A stretch of DNA of 64,000 bases from Prosopocoilus inquinatus (Eukaryota > Arthropoda > Insecta > Coleoptera > Lucanidae), in contig CM069873.1 of NCBI GenBank assembly GCA_036172665.1, forward strand, positions 35,888,001 to 35,952,000. The letters run 5' to 3'. Positions 48,806 to 62,208 of the stretch are shown here, one piece after another; within the stretch, counting starts at the first letter, position 1; every line of letters starts with the position of its first letter. A program made the translations under genes and the position numbers. A model generated the notes under the pieces. That model had not been told where the DNA came from and ran no database searches. It saw only the letters and a list, made by a program, of their open reading frames with translations.

Positions 48806-51800
48806 ATCGATCCTTACTCATCTATCATGTTATTTTTCGTTTCGATGGACTCCAGTAACTCTGATGTGAGATACAAAGCTTTCGGACGCAGGAGAAGCTG
48901 GAAATAGTTTTGAACGAAACAACACGTATTAGCGTTGTTCCTGTGATGTATCTAATCGATCCTTACTTAGCTACTATGTTATTTCACGCTTCGATGGACT
49001 CCAATAACTCTGATGTGAGATACAAAGTTTTCGGACGCAGCAGAAGCTGGAAATAGTTTTAAACGAAACAACACGCATTAGCGTTGTTCCTGTGATGTAT
49101 CTAATCGATCCTTACTTATCTATCATGTTATTTGACGTTTGGATGGACTCCAGTAACTCTGATGTGAGATACAAAGTTCTCGGACGCAGCTGAAGCTAGA
49201 AATAGTTTTAAACGAAACAACACGCATTAGCGTTGTTCCTGTGATGTATTTAATCGATCCTTACTCATCTATCATGATATTTGACTTTTGAATGGACTCC
49301 AGTAACTCTGATGTGAGATACAAAGTTCTCGGACGCAGCAGAAGCTGGAAATAGTTTTGAACGAAACAACACGTATTAGCGTTGTTCCTGTGATGTATCT
49401 AATCGATCCTTACTTATCTACTATGTTATTTGACGTTTCGATGGACTCCAGTAACTCTGTTGTGAGATACGAAATTTTCGAACGCAGCAGAATCTGGAAA
49501 TAGTTTTAAATGAAACAACACGCATTAGCGTTGTTCCTGTGATGTATCTAATGGATCCTTACTCATCTATCATGTTATTTGACGTTTCGATGGACTCTAG
49601 TAACTCTGATGTGAGATACGAAGTTTTTGGATGCAGCAGGAGCTGGAAATAGTTTTAAACGAAACAACACGTATTAGCGTTGTTCCTGTGATGTATCTAA
49701 TCGCTCCTTACTTAGCTACTATGTTATTTGACGTTTCGATGGACTCCAGTAACTCTAATGTGAGATACGAAATTTTCGGACGCAGCAGAAGCTGGAAATA
49801 GTTTTAAACGAAACAACACGTATTAGCGTTGTTCCTGTGATGTATCTAATCGATCCTTACTCATCTATCATGTTATTTGACGTTTGGATGGACTCCAGTA
49901 ACTGATGTGAGATACAAAGTTCTCGGACGCAGCAGAAGCTGGAAATAGTTTTGAACGAAACAACACGTATTAGCGTTGTTCCTGTGATGTATCTAATCGA
50001 TCCTTACTTATCTATCATGTTATCTGACGTTTGGATGGACTCCAGTAACTCTGATGTGAGATACAATGTTTTCGGACGCAGCAGAAGCTGGAGATAGTTT
50101 TAAACGAAACAACACGCATTAGCGTTGTTCCTGTGATGTATCTAATCGATCCTTACTCATCTATCATGTTATTTGGCGTTTCGATGGACTCCAGTAACTC
50201 TGATGTGAGATACAAAGTTTTCGGACGCAGCAGAAGCTGGAAATAGTTTTGAACGAAACAACACGTATTAGCGTTGTTCCTGTGATGTATCTAATCGATC
50301 CTTACTTAGCTACTATGTTATTTGACGTTTCGATGGACTCCAATAACTCTGATGTGAGATACAAAGTTTTCGGACGCAGCAGAAGCTGGAAATAGTTTTA
50401 AACGAAACAACACGCATTAGCGTTGTTCCTGTGATGTATCTAATCGATCCTTACTCATCTATCATTATATTTGACGTTTGGATGGACTACAGTAACTCTG
50501 ATGTGAGATACAAAGTTTACGGACGCAGCAGAAGCTGGAAATAGTTTTAATCGAAACAACACGCATTAGCGTTGTTCCTGTGATGTATCTAATCGATCCT
50601 TACTCATCTATCATGTTATTTGGCGTTTCGATGGACTCCAGAAACTTTGATGTGAGATACGAAGTTCTCGGACGCAGCTGAAGCTGGAAATAGTTTTAAA
50701 TGAAACAACACGTACTAGCGTTGTTCCTGTGATATATCTAATCGATCCTTACTCATCTATCATGTTATTTGACGTTTGGATGGACTCCAGTAACTCTGAT
50801 GTGAGGTACAAAGTTTTCGGACGCAGCAGAAGCTGGAAATAGTTTTAAATGAAACAACACCCATTAGCGTTGTTCCTGTGATGTATCTAATGGATCCTTA
50901 CTCATATATCATGTTATTTGACGTTTCGATGGACTCTAGTAACTCTGATGTGAGATACGAAGTTTCTGGACGCAGCAGGAGCTGGAAATAGTTTTAAACG
51001 AAACAACACGTATTAGCGTTGTTCCTGTGATGTATCTAATCGATCCTTACTCATCTATCATGTTATTTGACGTTTGGATGGACTCCAGTAACTCTGATGT
51101 GAGATACAATGTTCTCGGACGCAGCAGAAGCTGGAAATAGTTTTGAACGAAACAACACGTATTAGCGTTGTTCCTGTGATGTATCTAATCGATCCTTACT
51201 CATCTATCATGTTATTTGACGTTTGGATGGACTCCAGTAACTCTGATGTGAGATACAAAGTATTCGGACGCAGCAGAAGCTGGAAATAGTTTTGAACGAA
51301 ACAACACGTATTAGCGTTGTTCCTGTGATGTATCTAATCGATCCTTACTCATCTATCATGTTATTTGGCGTTTCGATGGACTCCAGTAACTCTGATGTGA
51401 GATACAAAGTTTTCGGACGCAGCAGAAGCTGGAAATAGTTTTGAACGAAACAACACGTATTAGCGTTGTTCCTGTGATGTATCTAATCGATCCTTACTTA
51501 GCTACTATGTTATTTGACGTTTCGATGGACTCCAATAACTCTGATGTGAGATACAAAGTTTTCGGACGCAGCAGAAGCTGGAAATAGTTTTAAACGAAAC
51601 AACACGCATTAGCGTTGTTCCTGTGATGTATCTAATCGATCCTTACTCATCTATCATTATATTTGACGTTTGGATGGGACTACAGTAACTCTGATGTGAA
51701 ATACAAAGTTTACGGACGCAGCAGAAGCTGGAAATAGTTTTAAACGAAACAACACGCATTACCGTTGTTCCTGTGATGTATCTAATCGATCCTTACTCAT

Positions 51801-54464
51801 CTATCATTATATTTGACGTTTGGATGGACTACAGTAACTCTGATGTGAGATACAAAGTTCTCGGACGCAGCAGAAGCTGGAAATAGTTTTGAACGAAACA
51901 ACACGTATTAGCGTTGTTCCTGTGATGTATCTAATCGATCCTTACTTATCTACTATGTTATTTGACGTTTCGATGGACTCCAGTAACTCTGATGTGAGAT
52001 ACGAAATTTTCGAACGCAGCAGAATCTGGAAATAGTTTTAAATGAAACAACACGCATTAGCGTTGTTCCTGTGATGTATCTAATCGATCCTTACTCATCT
52101 ATCATGTTATTTGACGTTTCGATGGACTCTAGTAACTCTGATGTGAGATACGAAGTTTTTGGACGCAGCAGGAGCTGGAAATAGTTTTAAACGAAACAAC
52201 ACGTATTAGCGTTGTTCCTGTGATGTATCTAATCGCTCCTTACTTAGCTACTATGTTATTTGACGTTTCGATGGACTCCAGTAACTCTAATGTGAGATAC
52301 GAAATTTTCGGACGCAGCAGAAGCTGGAAATAGTTTTAAACGAAACAACACGTATTAGCGTTGTTCCTGCGATGTATCTAATCGATCCTTACTCATCTAT
52401 CATGTTATTTGACGTTTGGATGGACTCCAGTAACTGATGTGAGATACAAAGTTCTCGGACGCAGCAGAAGCTGGAAATAGTTTTGAACGAAACAACACGT
52501 ATTAGCGTTGTTCCTGTGAGTATCTAATCGATCCTTACTTATCTATCATGTTATCTGACGTTTGGATGGACTCCAGTAACTCTGATGTGAGATACAATGT
52601 TTTCGGACGCAGCAGAAGCTGGAGATAGTTTTAAACGAAACAACACGCATTAGCGTTGTTCCTGTGATGTATCTAATCGATCCTTACTCATCTATCATGT
52701 TATTTGGCGTTTCGATGGACTCCAGTAACTCTGATGTGAGATACAAAGTTTTCGGACGCAGCAGAAGCTGGAAATAGTTTTGAACGAAACAACACGTATT
52801 AGCGTTGTTCCTGTGATGTATCTAATCGATCCTTACTCATCTATCATGTTATTTGACGTTTGGATGGACTCCAGTAACTCTGATGTGAGATACAAAGTTC
52901 TCGGACGCAGCAGAAGCTGGAAATAGTTTTGAACGAAACAACACCTATTAGCGTTGTTCCTGTGATGTATCTAATCGATCCTTACTCATCTATCATGTTA
53001 TTTGACGTTTGAATGGACTCCAGTAACTCTGATGTGAGATACAAAGTTCTCGGACGCAGCAGAAGCTGGAAATAGGTTTTGAACGAAACAACACGTATTA
53101 GCGTTGTTCCTGTGATGTATCTAATCGATCCTTACTTATCTACTATGTTATTTGACGTTTCGATGGACTCCAGTAACTCTGATGTGAGATACGAAGTTTT
53201 TGGACGCAGCAGGAGCTGGAAGTAGTTTTAAACGAAACAACACGTATTAGCGTTGTTCCTGTGATGTATCTAATCGATCCTTACTCATCTATCATGTTAT
53301 TTGACGTTTGGATGGACTATAGTAACTCTGATGTGAGATACAAAGTTCTCGGACGCAGCAGAAGCTGGAAATAGTTTTAAACGAAACAAAACTTATTAGC
53401 GTTGTTCCTGTGATGTATCTAATCGATCCTTACTCATCTATCATGTTATTTGACGTTTGGATGGACTCCAGTAACTCTGATGTGAGATACAAAGTTCTCG
53501 GACGCAGCAGAAGCTGGAAATAGTTTTGAAGGAAACAACACGTATTAACGTTGTTACTGTGATGTATCTAATCGATCCTTACTTATCTATCATGTTATTT
53601 GACGTTTGGATGGACTCCAGTAACTCTGATGTGAGATACAAAGTTATCGGACGCAGCAGAAGCTGGAGATAGTTTTAAACGAAACAACACGCATTAGCGT
53701 TGTTCCTGTGATGTATCTAATCGATCCTTATTCATCTATCATGTTATTTGGCGTTTCGATGGACTCCAGTAACTCTGATGTGAGATACAAAGTTTTCGGA
53801 CGCAGCAGAAGCTGGAAATAGTTTTGAACGAAACAACACGTATTACCGTTGTTCCTGTGATGTATCTAATCGATCCTTACTTAGCTACTATGTTATTTGA
53901 GGTTTCGATGGACTCCAATAACTCTGATGTGAGATACAAAGTTTTCGGACGCAGCAGAAGCTGGAAATAGTTTTAAACGAAACAACACGCATTACCGTTG
54001 TTCCTGTGATGTATCTAATCGATCCTTGTATATCTATCATGTTATTTGACGTTTCGATGGACTCTAGTAATTCTGATGTGACATACGAAGTTTTTGGGCG
54101 CAGCAGGAGCTGGAAATAGTTTTAAAAGAAGCAACACGTATTAGCGTTGGTCCTGTGATGTATCTAATCGATCCTTACTTAGCTACTATGTTATTTGACG
54201 TTTCGATGGACTCCAGTAACTCTAATGTGAGATACGAAATTTTCGGACGCAGCAGAAGCTGGAAATAGTTTTAAACGAAACAACACTTATTAGCGTTGTT
54301 CCTGTGATGTATCTAATCGATCCTTACTCATCTATCCTGTTATTTGACGTTTGGATGGACTCCAGTAACTCTGGTGTGAGATACAAAGTTCTCGGACGCA
54401 GCAGAAGCTGGAGATAGTTTTAAACGAAACAACACGCATTAGCGTTGTTCCTGTGATGTATCTA
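48806..54464. repeat. Higher-order unit 2, 38 monomers (5659 bp)
   Basis: The best-ordered unit. Markers in order: ATTTTTCG (48833), TTTCACGCTTCG (about 48981), the GCTGAAGCTAG monomer (49104), TTGACTTTTGAATGG (49253), GTTGTGAG (about 49460), TAATGGATCC with GGATGCAGC (about 49550-49630), TCGCTCC (about 49700), AGTAACTGATG (49849), GAAACTTTG (about 50640), the GATGGGAC insertion (51635), the 146-bp monomer (52381), the G-insertion (52974), TATTAACG with GTTACTG (about 53546) and CCTTGTATATC (54027). Most recur at +5658 to +5660 in unit 3. Confidence 0.88.
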
Positions 54465-57400
54465 ATCGATCCTTACTCATCTATCATGTTATTTTTCGTT
54501 TCGATGGACTCCAGTAACTCTGATGTGAGATACAAAGCTTTCGGACGCAGCAGAAGCTGGAAATAGTTTTGAACGAAACAACACGTATTAGCGTTGTTCC
54601 TGTGATGTATCTAATCGATCCTTACTTAGCTACTATGTTATTTCACGCTTCGATGGACTCCAATAACTCTGATGTGAGATACAAAGTTTTCGGACGCAGC
54701 AGAAGCTGGAAATAGTTTTAAACGAAACAACACGCATTAGCGTTGTTCCTGTGATGTATCTAATCGATCCTTACTTATCTATCATGTTATTTGACGTTTG
54801 GATGGACTCCAGTAACTCTGATGTGAGATACAAAGTTCTCGGACGCAGCTGAAGCTAGAAATAGTTTTAAACGAAACAACACGCATTAGCGTTGTTCCTG
54901 TGATGTATTTAATCGATCCTTACTCATCTATCATGATATTTGACTTTTGAATGGACTCCAGTAACTCTGATGTGAGATACAAAGTTGTCGGACGCAGCAG
55001 AAGCTGGAAATAGTTTTGAACGAAACAACACGTATTAGCGTTGTTCCTGTGATGTATCTAATCGATCCTTACTTATCTACTATGTTATTTGACGTTTCGA
55101 TGGACTCCAGTAACTCTGTTGTGAGATACGAAATTTTCGAACGCAGCAGAATCTGGAAATAGTTTTAAATGAAACAACACGCATTAGCGTTGTTCCTGTG
55201 ATGTATCTAATGGATCCTTACTCATCTATCATGTTATTTGACGTTTCGATGGACTCTAGTAACTCTGATGTGAGATACGAAGTTTTTGGATGCAGCAGGA
55301 GCTGGAAATAGTTTTAAACGAAACAACACGTATTAGCGTTGTTCCTGTGATGTATCTAATCGCTCCTTACTTAGCTACTATGTTATTTGACGTTTCGATG
55401 GACTCCAGTAACTCTAATGTGAGATACGAAATTTTCGGACGCAGCAGAAGCTGGAAATAGTTTTAAACGAAACAACACGTATTAGCGTTGTTCCTGTGAT
55501 GTATCTAATCGATCCTTACTCATCTATCATGTTATTTGACGTTTGGATGGACTCCAGTAACTGATGTGAGATACAAAGTTCTCGGACGCAGCAGAAGCTG
55601 GAAATAGTTTTGAACGAAACAACACGTATTAGCGTTGTTCCTGTGATGTATCTAATCGATCCTTACTTATCTATCATGTTATCTGACGTTTGGATGGACT
55701 CCAGTAACTCTGATGTGAGATACAATGTTTTCGGACGCAGCAGAAGCTGGAGATAGTTTTAAACGAAACAACACGCATTAGCGTTGTTCCTGTGATGTAT
55801 CTAATCGATCCTTACTCATCTATCATGTTATTTGGCGTTTCGATGGACTCCAGTAACTCTGATGTGAGATACAAAGTTTTCGGACGCAGCAGAAGCTGGA
55901 AATAGTTTTGAACGAAACAACACGTATTAGCGTTGTTCCTGTGATGTATCTAATCGATCCTTACTTAGCTACTATGTTATTTGACGTTTCGATGGACTCC
56001 AATAACTCTGATGTGAGATACAAAGTTTTCGGACGCAGCAGAAGCTGGAAATAGTTTTAAACGAAACAACACGCATTAGCATTGTTCCTGTGATGTATCT
56101 AATCGATCCTTACTCATCTATCATTATATTTGACGTTTGGATGGACTACAGTAACTCTGATGTGAGATACAAAGTTTACGGACGCAGCAGAAGCTGGAAA
56201 TAGTTTTAATCGAAACAACACGCATTAGCGTTGTTCCTGTGATGTATCTAATCGATCCTTACTCATCTATCATGTTATTTGGCGTTTCGATGGACTCCAG
56301 AAACTTTGATGTGAGATACGAAGTTCTCGGACGCAGCTGAAGCTGGAAATAGTTTTAAATGAAACAACACGTACTAGCGTTGTTCCTGTGATATATCTAA
56401 TCGATCCTTACTCATCTATCATGTTATTTGACGTTTGGATGGACTCCAGTAACTCTGATGTGAGGTACAAAGTTTTCGGACGCAGCAGAAGCTGGAAATA
56501 GTTTTAAATGAAACAACACCCATTAGCGTTGTTCCTGTGATGTATCTAATGGATCCTTACTCATATATCATGTTATTTGACGTTTCGATGGACTCTAGTA
56601 ACTCTGATGTGAGATACGAAGTTTTTGGACGCCGCAGGAGCTGGAAATAGTTTTAAACGAAACAACACGTATTAGCGTTGTTCCTGTGATGTATCTAATC
56701 GATCCTTACTCATCTATCATGTTATTTGACGTTTGGATGGACTCCAGTAACTCTGATGTGAGATACAATGTTCTCGGACGCAGCAGAAGCTGGAAATAGT
56801 TTTGAACGAAACAACACGTATTAGCGTTGTTCCTGTGATGTATCTAATCGATCCTTACTCATCTATCATGTTATTTGACGTTTGGATGGACTCCAGTAAC
56901 TCTGATGTGAGATACAAAGTATTCGGACGCAGCAGAAGCTGGAAATAGTTTTGAACGAAACAACACGTATTAGCGTTGTTCCTGTGATGTATCTAATCGA
57001 TCCTTACTCATCTATCATGTTATTTGGCGTTTCGATGGACTCCAGTAACTCTGATGTGAGATACAAAGTTTTCGGACGCAGCAGAAGCTGGAAATAGTTT
57101 TGAACGAAACAACACGTATTAGCGTTGTTCCTGTGATGTATCTAATCGATCCTTACTTAGCTACTATGTTATTTGACGTTTCGATGGACTCCAATAACTC
57201 TGATGTGAGATACAAAGTTTTCGGACGCAGCAGAAGCTGGAAATAGTTTTAAACGAAACAACACGCATTAGCGTTGTTCCTGTGATGTATCTAATCGATC
57301 CTTACTCATCTATCATTATATTTGACGTTTGGATGCGACTACAGTAACTCTGATGTGAAATACAAAGTTTACGGACGCAGCAGAAGCTGGAAATAGTTTT

Positions 57401-58280
57401 AAACGAAACAACACGCATTACCGTTGTTCCTGTGATGTATCTAATCGATCCTTACTCATCTATCATTATATTTGACGTTTGGATGGACTACAGTAACTCT
57501 GATGTGAGATACAAAGTTCTCGGACGCAGCAGAAGCTGGAAATAGTTTTGAACGAAACAACACGTATTAGCGTTGTTCCTGTGATGTATCTAATCGATCC
57601 TTACTTATCTACTATGTTATTTGACGTTTCGATGGACTCCAGTAACTCTGATGTGAGATACGAAATTTTCGAACGCAGCAGAATCTGGAAATAGTTTTAA
57701 ATGAAACAACACGCATTAGCGTTGTTCCTGTGATGTATCTAATCGATCCTTACTCATCTATCATGTTATTTGACGTTTCGATGGACTCTAGTAACTCTGA
57801 TGTGAGATACGAAGTTTTTGGACGCAGCAGGAGCTGGAAATAGTTTTAAACGAAACAACACGTATTAGCGTTGTTCCTGTGATGTATCTAATCGCTCCTT
57901 ACTTAGCTACTATGTTATTTGACGTTTCGATGGACTCCAGTAACTCTAATGTGAGATACGAAATTTTCGGACGCAGCAGAAGCTGGAAATAGTTTTAAAC
58001 GAAACAACACGTATTAGCGTTGTTCCTGTGATGTATCTAATCGATCCTTACTCATCTATCATGTTATTTGAGGTTTGGATAGACTCCAGTAACTGATGTG
58101 AGATACAAAGTTCTCGGACGCAGCAGAAGCTGGAAATAGTTTTGAACGAAACAACACGTATTAGCGTTGTTCCTGTGATGTATCTAATCGATCCTTACTT
58201 ATCTATCATGTTATCTGACGTTTGGATGGACTCCAGTAACTCTGATGTGAGATACAATGTTTTCGGACGCAGCAGAAGCT
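54465..58280. repeat. Higher-order unit 3, about 26 monomers, collinear with unit 2
   Basis: From ATTTTTCG (54492) to about 58280, the ordered variants of unit 2 recur: AGTAACTGATG at 55508 (from 49849), the inserted-base GATGCGACTACAG at 57294 (from 51635, but with C for G), and AGTAACTGATG at 58040 (from 52381, without the second deletion). The match ends inside the monomer at 58187-58335, where GGAAATAG replaces GGAGATAG and a different series begins. The unit is thus cut off by the rearrangements of the 58-62 kb region. Confidence 0.82.
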
Positions 58281-58376
58281 GGAAATAGTTTTGAACGAAA
58301 CAACACGTATTAGCGTTGTTCCTGTGATGTATCTAATCGATCCTTACTCATCTATCATTATATTTGACGTTTGGAT
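56366..58376. repeat. Duplicated segment, copy 1 (about 2.0 kb, offset 3574)
   Basis: It begins at GTACTAGCG with TGATATATC and includes CACCCATTAGCG, CATATATCATG, GGACGCCGCAGG (56627), the GATGCGAC insertion (57332) and TTGAGGTTTGG with AGTAACTGATG (58088). The same series occurs 3574 bp (24 monomers) later. GGACGCCGC and GATGCGAC are found only in these two places. Confidence 0.87.
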
Positions 58377-59939
58377 GGACTACAGTAACTCTGATGTGAG
58401 ATACAAAGTTCTCGGACGCAGCAGAAGCTGGAAATAGTTTTGAACGAAACAACACGTATTAGCGTTGTTCCTGTGATGTATCTAATCGATCCTTACTTAT
58501 CTACTATGTTATTTGACGTTTCGATGGACTCCAGTAACTCTGATGTGAGATACGAAATTTTCGAACGCAGCAGAATCTGGAAATAGTTTTAAATGAAACA
58601 ACACGCATTAGCGTTGTTCCTGTGATGTATCTAATCGATCCTTACTCATCTATCATGTTATTTGACGTTTCGATGGACTCTAGTAACTCTGATGTGAGAT
58701 ACGAAGTTTTTGGACGCAGCAGGAGCTGGAAATAGTTTTAAACGAAACAACACGTATTAGCGTTGTTCCTGTGATGTATCTAATTGCTCCTTACTTAGCT
58801 ACTATGTTATTTGACGTTTCGATGGACTCCAGTAACTCTAATGTGAGATACGAAATTTTCGGACGCAGCAGAAGCTGGAAATAGTTTTAAACGAAACAAC
58901 ACGTATGAGCGTTGTTCCTGTGATGTATCTAATCGATCCTTACTCATCTATCATGTTATTTGACGTTTGGATGGGACTACAGTAACTCTGATGTGAAATA
59001 CAAAGTTAACGGACGCAGCAGAAGCTGGAAATAGTTTTAAACGAAACAACACGCATTACCGTTGTTCCTGTGATGTATCTAATCGATCCTTACTCATCTA
59101 TCATTATATTTGACGTTTGGATGGACTACAGTAACTCTGATGTGAGATACAAAGTTCTCGGACGCAGCAGAAGCTGGAAATAGTTTTGAACGAAACAACA
59201 CGTATTAGCGTTGTTCCTGTGATGTATCTAATCGATCCTTACTTATCTACTATGTTATTTGACGTTTCGATGGACTCCAGTAACTCTGATGTGAGATACG
59301 AAATTTTCGAACGCAGCAGAATCTGGAAATAGTTTTAAATGAAACAACACGCATTAGCGTTGTTCCTGTGATGTATCTAATCGATCCTTACTCATCTATC
59401 ATGTTATTTGACGTTTGGATGGACTCCAGTAACTGATGTGAGATACAAAGTTCTCGGACGCAGCAGAAGCTGGAAATAGTTTTGAACGAAACAACACGTA
59501 TTAGCGTTGTTCCTGTGATGTATCTAATCGATCCTTACTTATCTATCATGTTATCTGACGTTTGGATGGACTCCAGTAACTCTGATGTGAGATACAATGT
59601 TTTCGGACGCAGCAGAAGCTGGAGATAGTTTTAAACGAAACAACACGCATTAGCGTTGTTCCTGTGATGTATCTAATCGATCCTTACTCATCTATCAAGT
59701 TAGTTGACGTTTCGATGGACTCTAGTAACTCTGATGTGAGATACGAAGTTTTTGGACGCAGCAGGAGCTGGAAATAGTTTTGAACGAAACAACACGTATT
59801 AGCGTTGTTCCTGTGATGTATCTAATCGATCCTTACTTATCTACTATGTTATTTGACGTTTCGATGGACTCCAGTAACTCTGATGTGAGATACAAAGTTC
59901 TCGGACGCAGCAGAAGCTGGAAATAGTTTTGAACGAAAC

Positions 59940-61950
59940 AACACGTACTAGCGTTGTTCCTGTGATATATCTAATCGATCCTTACTCATCTATCATGTTA
60001 TTTGACGTTTGGATGGACTCCAGTAACTCTGATGTGAGGTACAAAGTTTTCGGACGCAGCAGAAGCTGGAAATAGTTTTAAATGAAACAACACCCATTAG
60101 CGTTGTTCCTGTGATGTATCTAATGGATCCTTACTCATATATCATGTTATTTGACGTTTCGATGGACTCTAGTAACTCTGATGTGAGATACGAAGTTTTT
60201 GGACGCCGCAGGAGCTGGAAATAGTTTTAAACGAAACAACACGTATTAGCGTTGTTCCTGTGATGTATCTAATCGATCCTTACTCATCTATCATGTTATT
60301 TGACGTTTGGATGGACTCCAGTAACTCTGATGTGAGATACAATGTTCTCGGACGCAGCAGAAACTGGAAATAGTTTTGAACGAAACAACACGTATTAGCG
60401 TTGTTCCTGTGATGTATCTAATCGTTCCTTACTCATCTATCATGTTATTTGACGTTTGGATGGACTCCAGTAACTCTGATGTGAGATACAAAGTATTCGG
60501 ACGCAGCAGAAGCTGGAAATAGTTTTGAACGAAACAACACGTATTAGCGTTGTTCCTGTGATGTATCTAATCGATCCTTACTCATCTATCATGTTATTTG
60601 GCGTTTCGATGGACTCCAGTAACTCTGATGTGAGATACAAAGTTTTCGGACGCAGCAGAAGCTGGAAATAGTTTTGAACGAAACAACACGTATTAGCGTT
60701 GTTCCTGTGATGTATCTAATCGATCCTTACTTAGCTACTATGTTATTTGACGTTTCGATGGACTCCAATAACTCTGATGTGAGATAAAAAGTTTTCGGAC
60801 GCAGCAGAAGCTGGAAATAGTTTTAAACGAAACAACACGCATTAGCGTTGTTCCTGTGATGTATCTAATCGATCCTTACTCATCTATCATTATATTTGAC
60901 GTTTGGATGCGACTACAGTAACTCTGATGTGAAATACAAAGTTTACGGACGCAGCAGAAGCTGGAAATAGTTTTAAACGAAACAACACGCATTACCGTTG
61001 TTCCTGTGATGTATCTAATCGATCCTTACTCATCTATCATTATATTTGACGTTTGGATGGACTACAGTAACTCTGATGTGAGATACAAAGTTCTCGGACG
61101 CAGCAGAAGCTGGAAATAGTTTTGAACGAAACAACACGTATTAGCGTTGTTCCTGTGATGTATCTAATCGATCCTTACTTATCTACTATGTTATTTGACG
61201 TTTCGATGGACTCCAGTAACTCTGATGTGAGATACGAAATTTTCGAACGCAGCAGAATCTGGAAATAGTTTTAAATGAAACAACACGCATTAGCGTTGTT
61301 CCTGTGATGTATCTAATCGATCCTTACTCATCTATCATGTTATTTGACGTTTCGATGGACTCTAGTAACTCTGATGTGAGATACGAAGTTTTTGGACGCA
61401 GCAGGAGCTGGAAATAGTTTTAAACGAAACAACACGTATTAGCGTTGTTCCTGTGATGTATCTAATCGCTCCTTACTTAGCTACTATGTTATTTGACGTT
61501 TCGATGGACTCCAGTAACTCTAATGTGAGATACGAAATTTTCGGACGCAGCAGAAGCTGGAAATAGTTTTAAACGAAACAACACGTATTAGCGTTGTTCC
61601 TGTGATGTATCTAATCGATCCTTACTCATCTATCATGTTATTTGAGGTTTGGATGGACTCCAGTAACTGATGTGAGATACAAAGTTCTCGGACGCAGCAG
61701 AAGCTGGAAATAGTTTTGAACGAAACAACACGTATTAGCGTTGTTCCTGTGATGTATCTAATCGATCCTTACTTATCTATCATGTTATCTGACGTTTGGA
61801 TGGACTCCAGTAACTCTGATGTGAGATACAATGTTTTCGGACGCAGCAGAAGCTGGAAATAGTTTTGAACGAAACAACACGTATTAGCGTTGTTCCTGTG
61901 ATGTATCTAATCGATCCTTACTCATCTATCATTATATTTGACGTTTGGAT
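59940..61950. repeat. Duplicated segment, copy 2 (about 2.0 kb, offset 3574)
   Basis: It matches 56366-58376 at GTACTAG (59945), GGACGCCGC (60201), GATGCGAC (60906) and TTGAGGTTTGG (61642). Private changes include AGAAACTGG near 60359, TAATCGTTCC near 60420 and GAGATAAAAAG near 60782; copy 1 has GGATAGACTCC near 58077. The match stops at about 61950, where GATGGGAC replaces GATGGAC. Confidence 0.87.
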
Positions 61951-62208
61951 GGGACTACAGTAACTCTGATGTGAAATACAAAGTTTACGGACGCAGCAGA
62001 AGCTGGAAATAGTTTTAAACGAAACAACACGCATTACCGTTGTTCCTGTGATGTATCTAATCGATCCTTACTCATCTATCATTATATTTGACGTTTGGAT
62101 GGACTACAGTAACTCTGATGTGAGATACAAAGTTCTCGGACGCAGCAGAAGCTGGAAATAGTTTTGAACGAAACAACACGTATTAGCGTTGTTCCTGTGA
62201 TGTATCTA

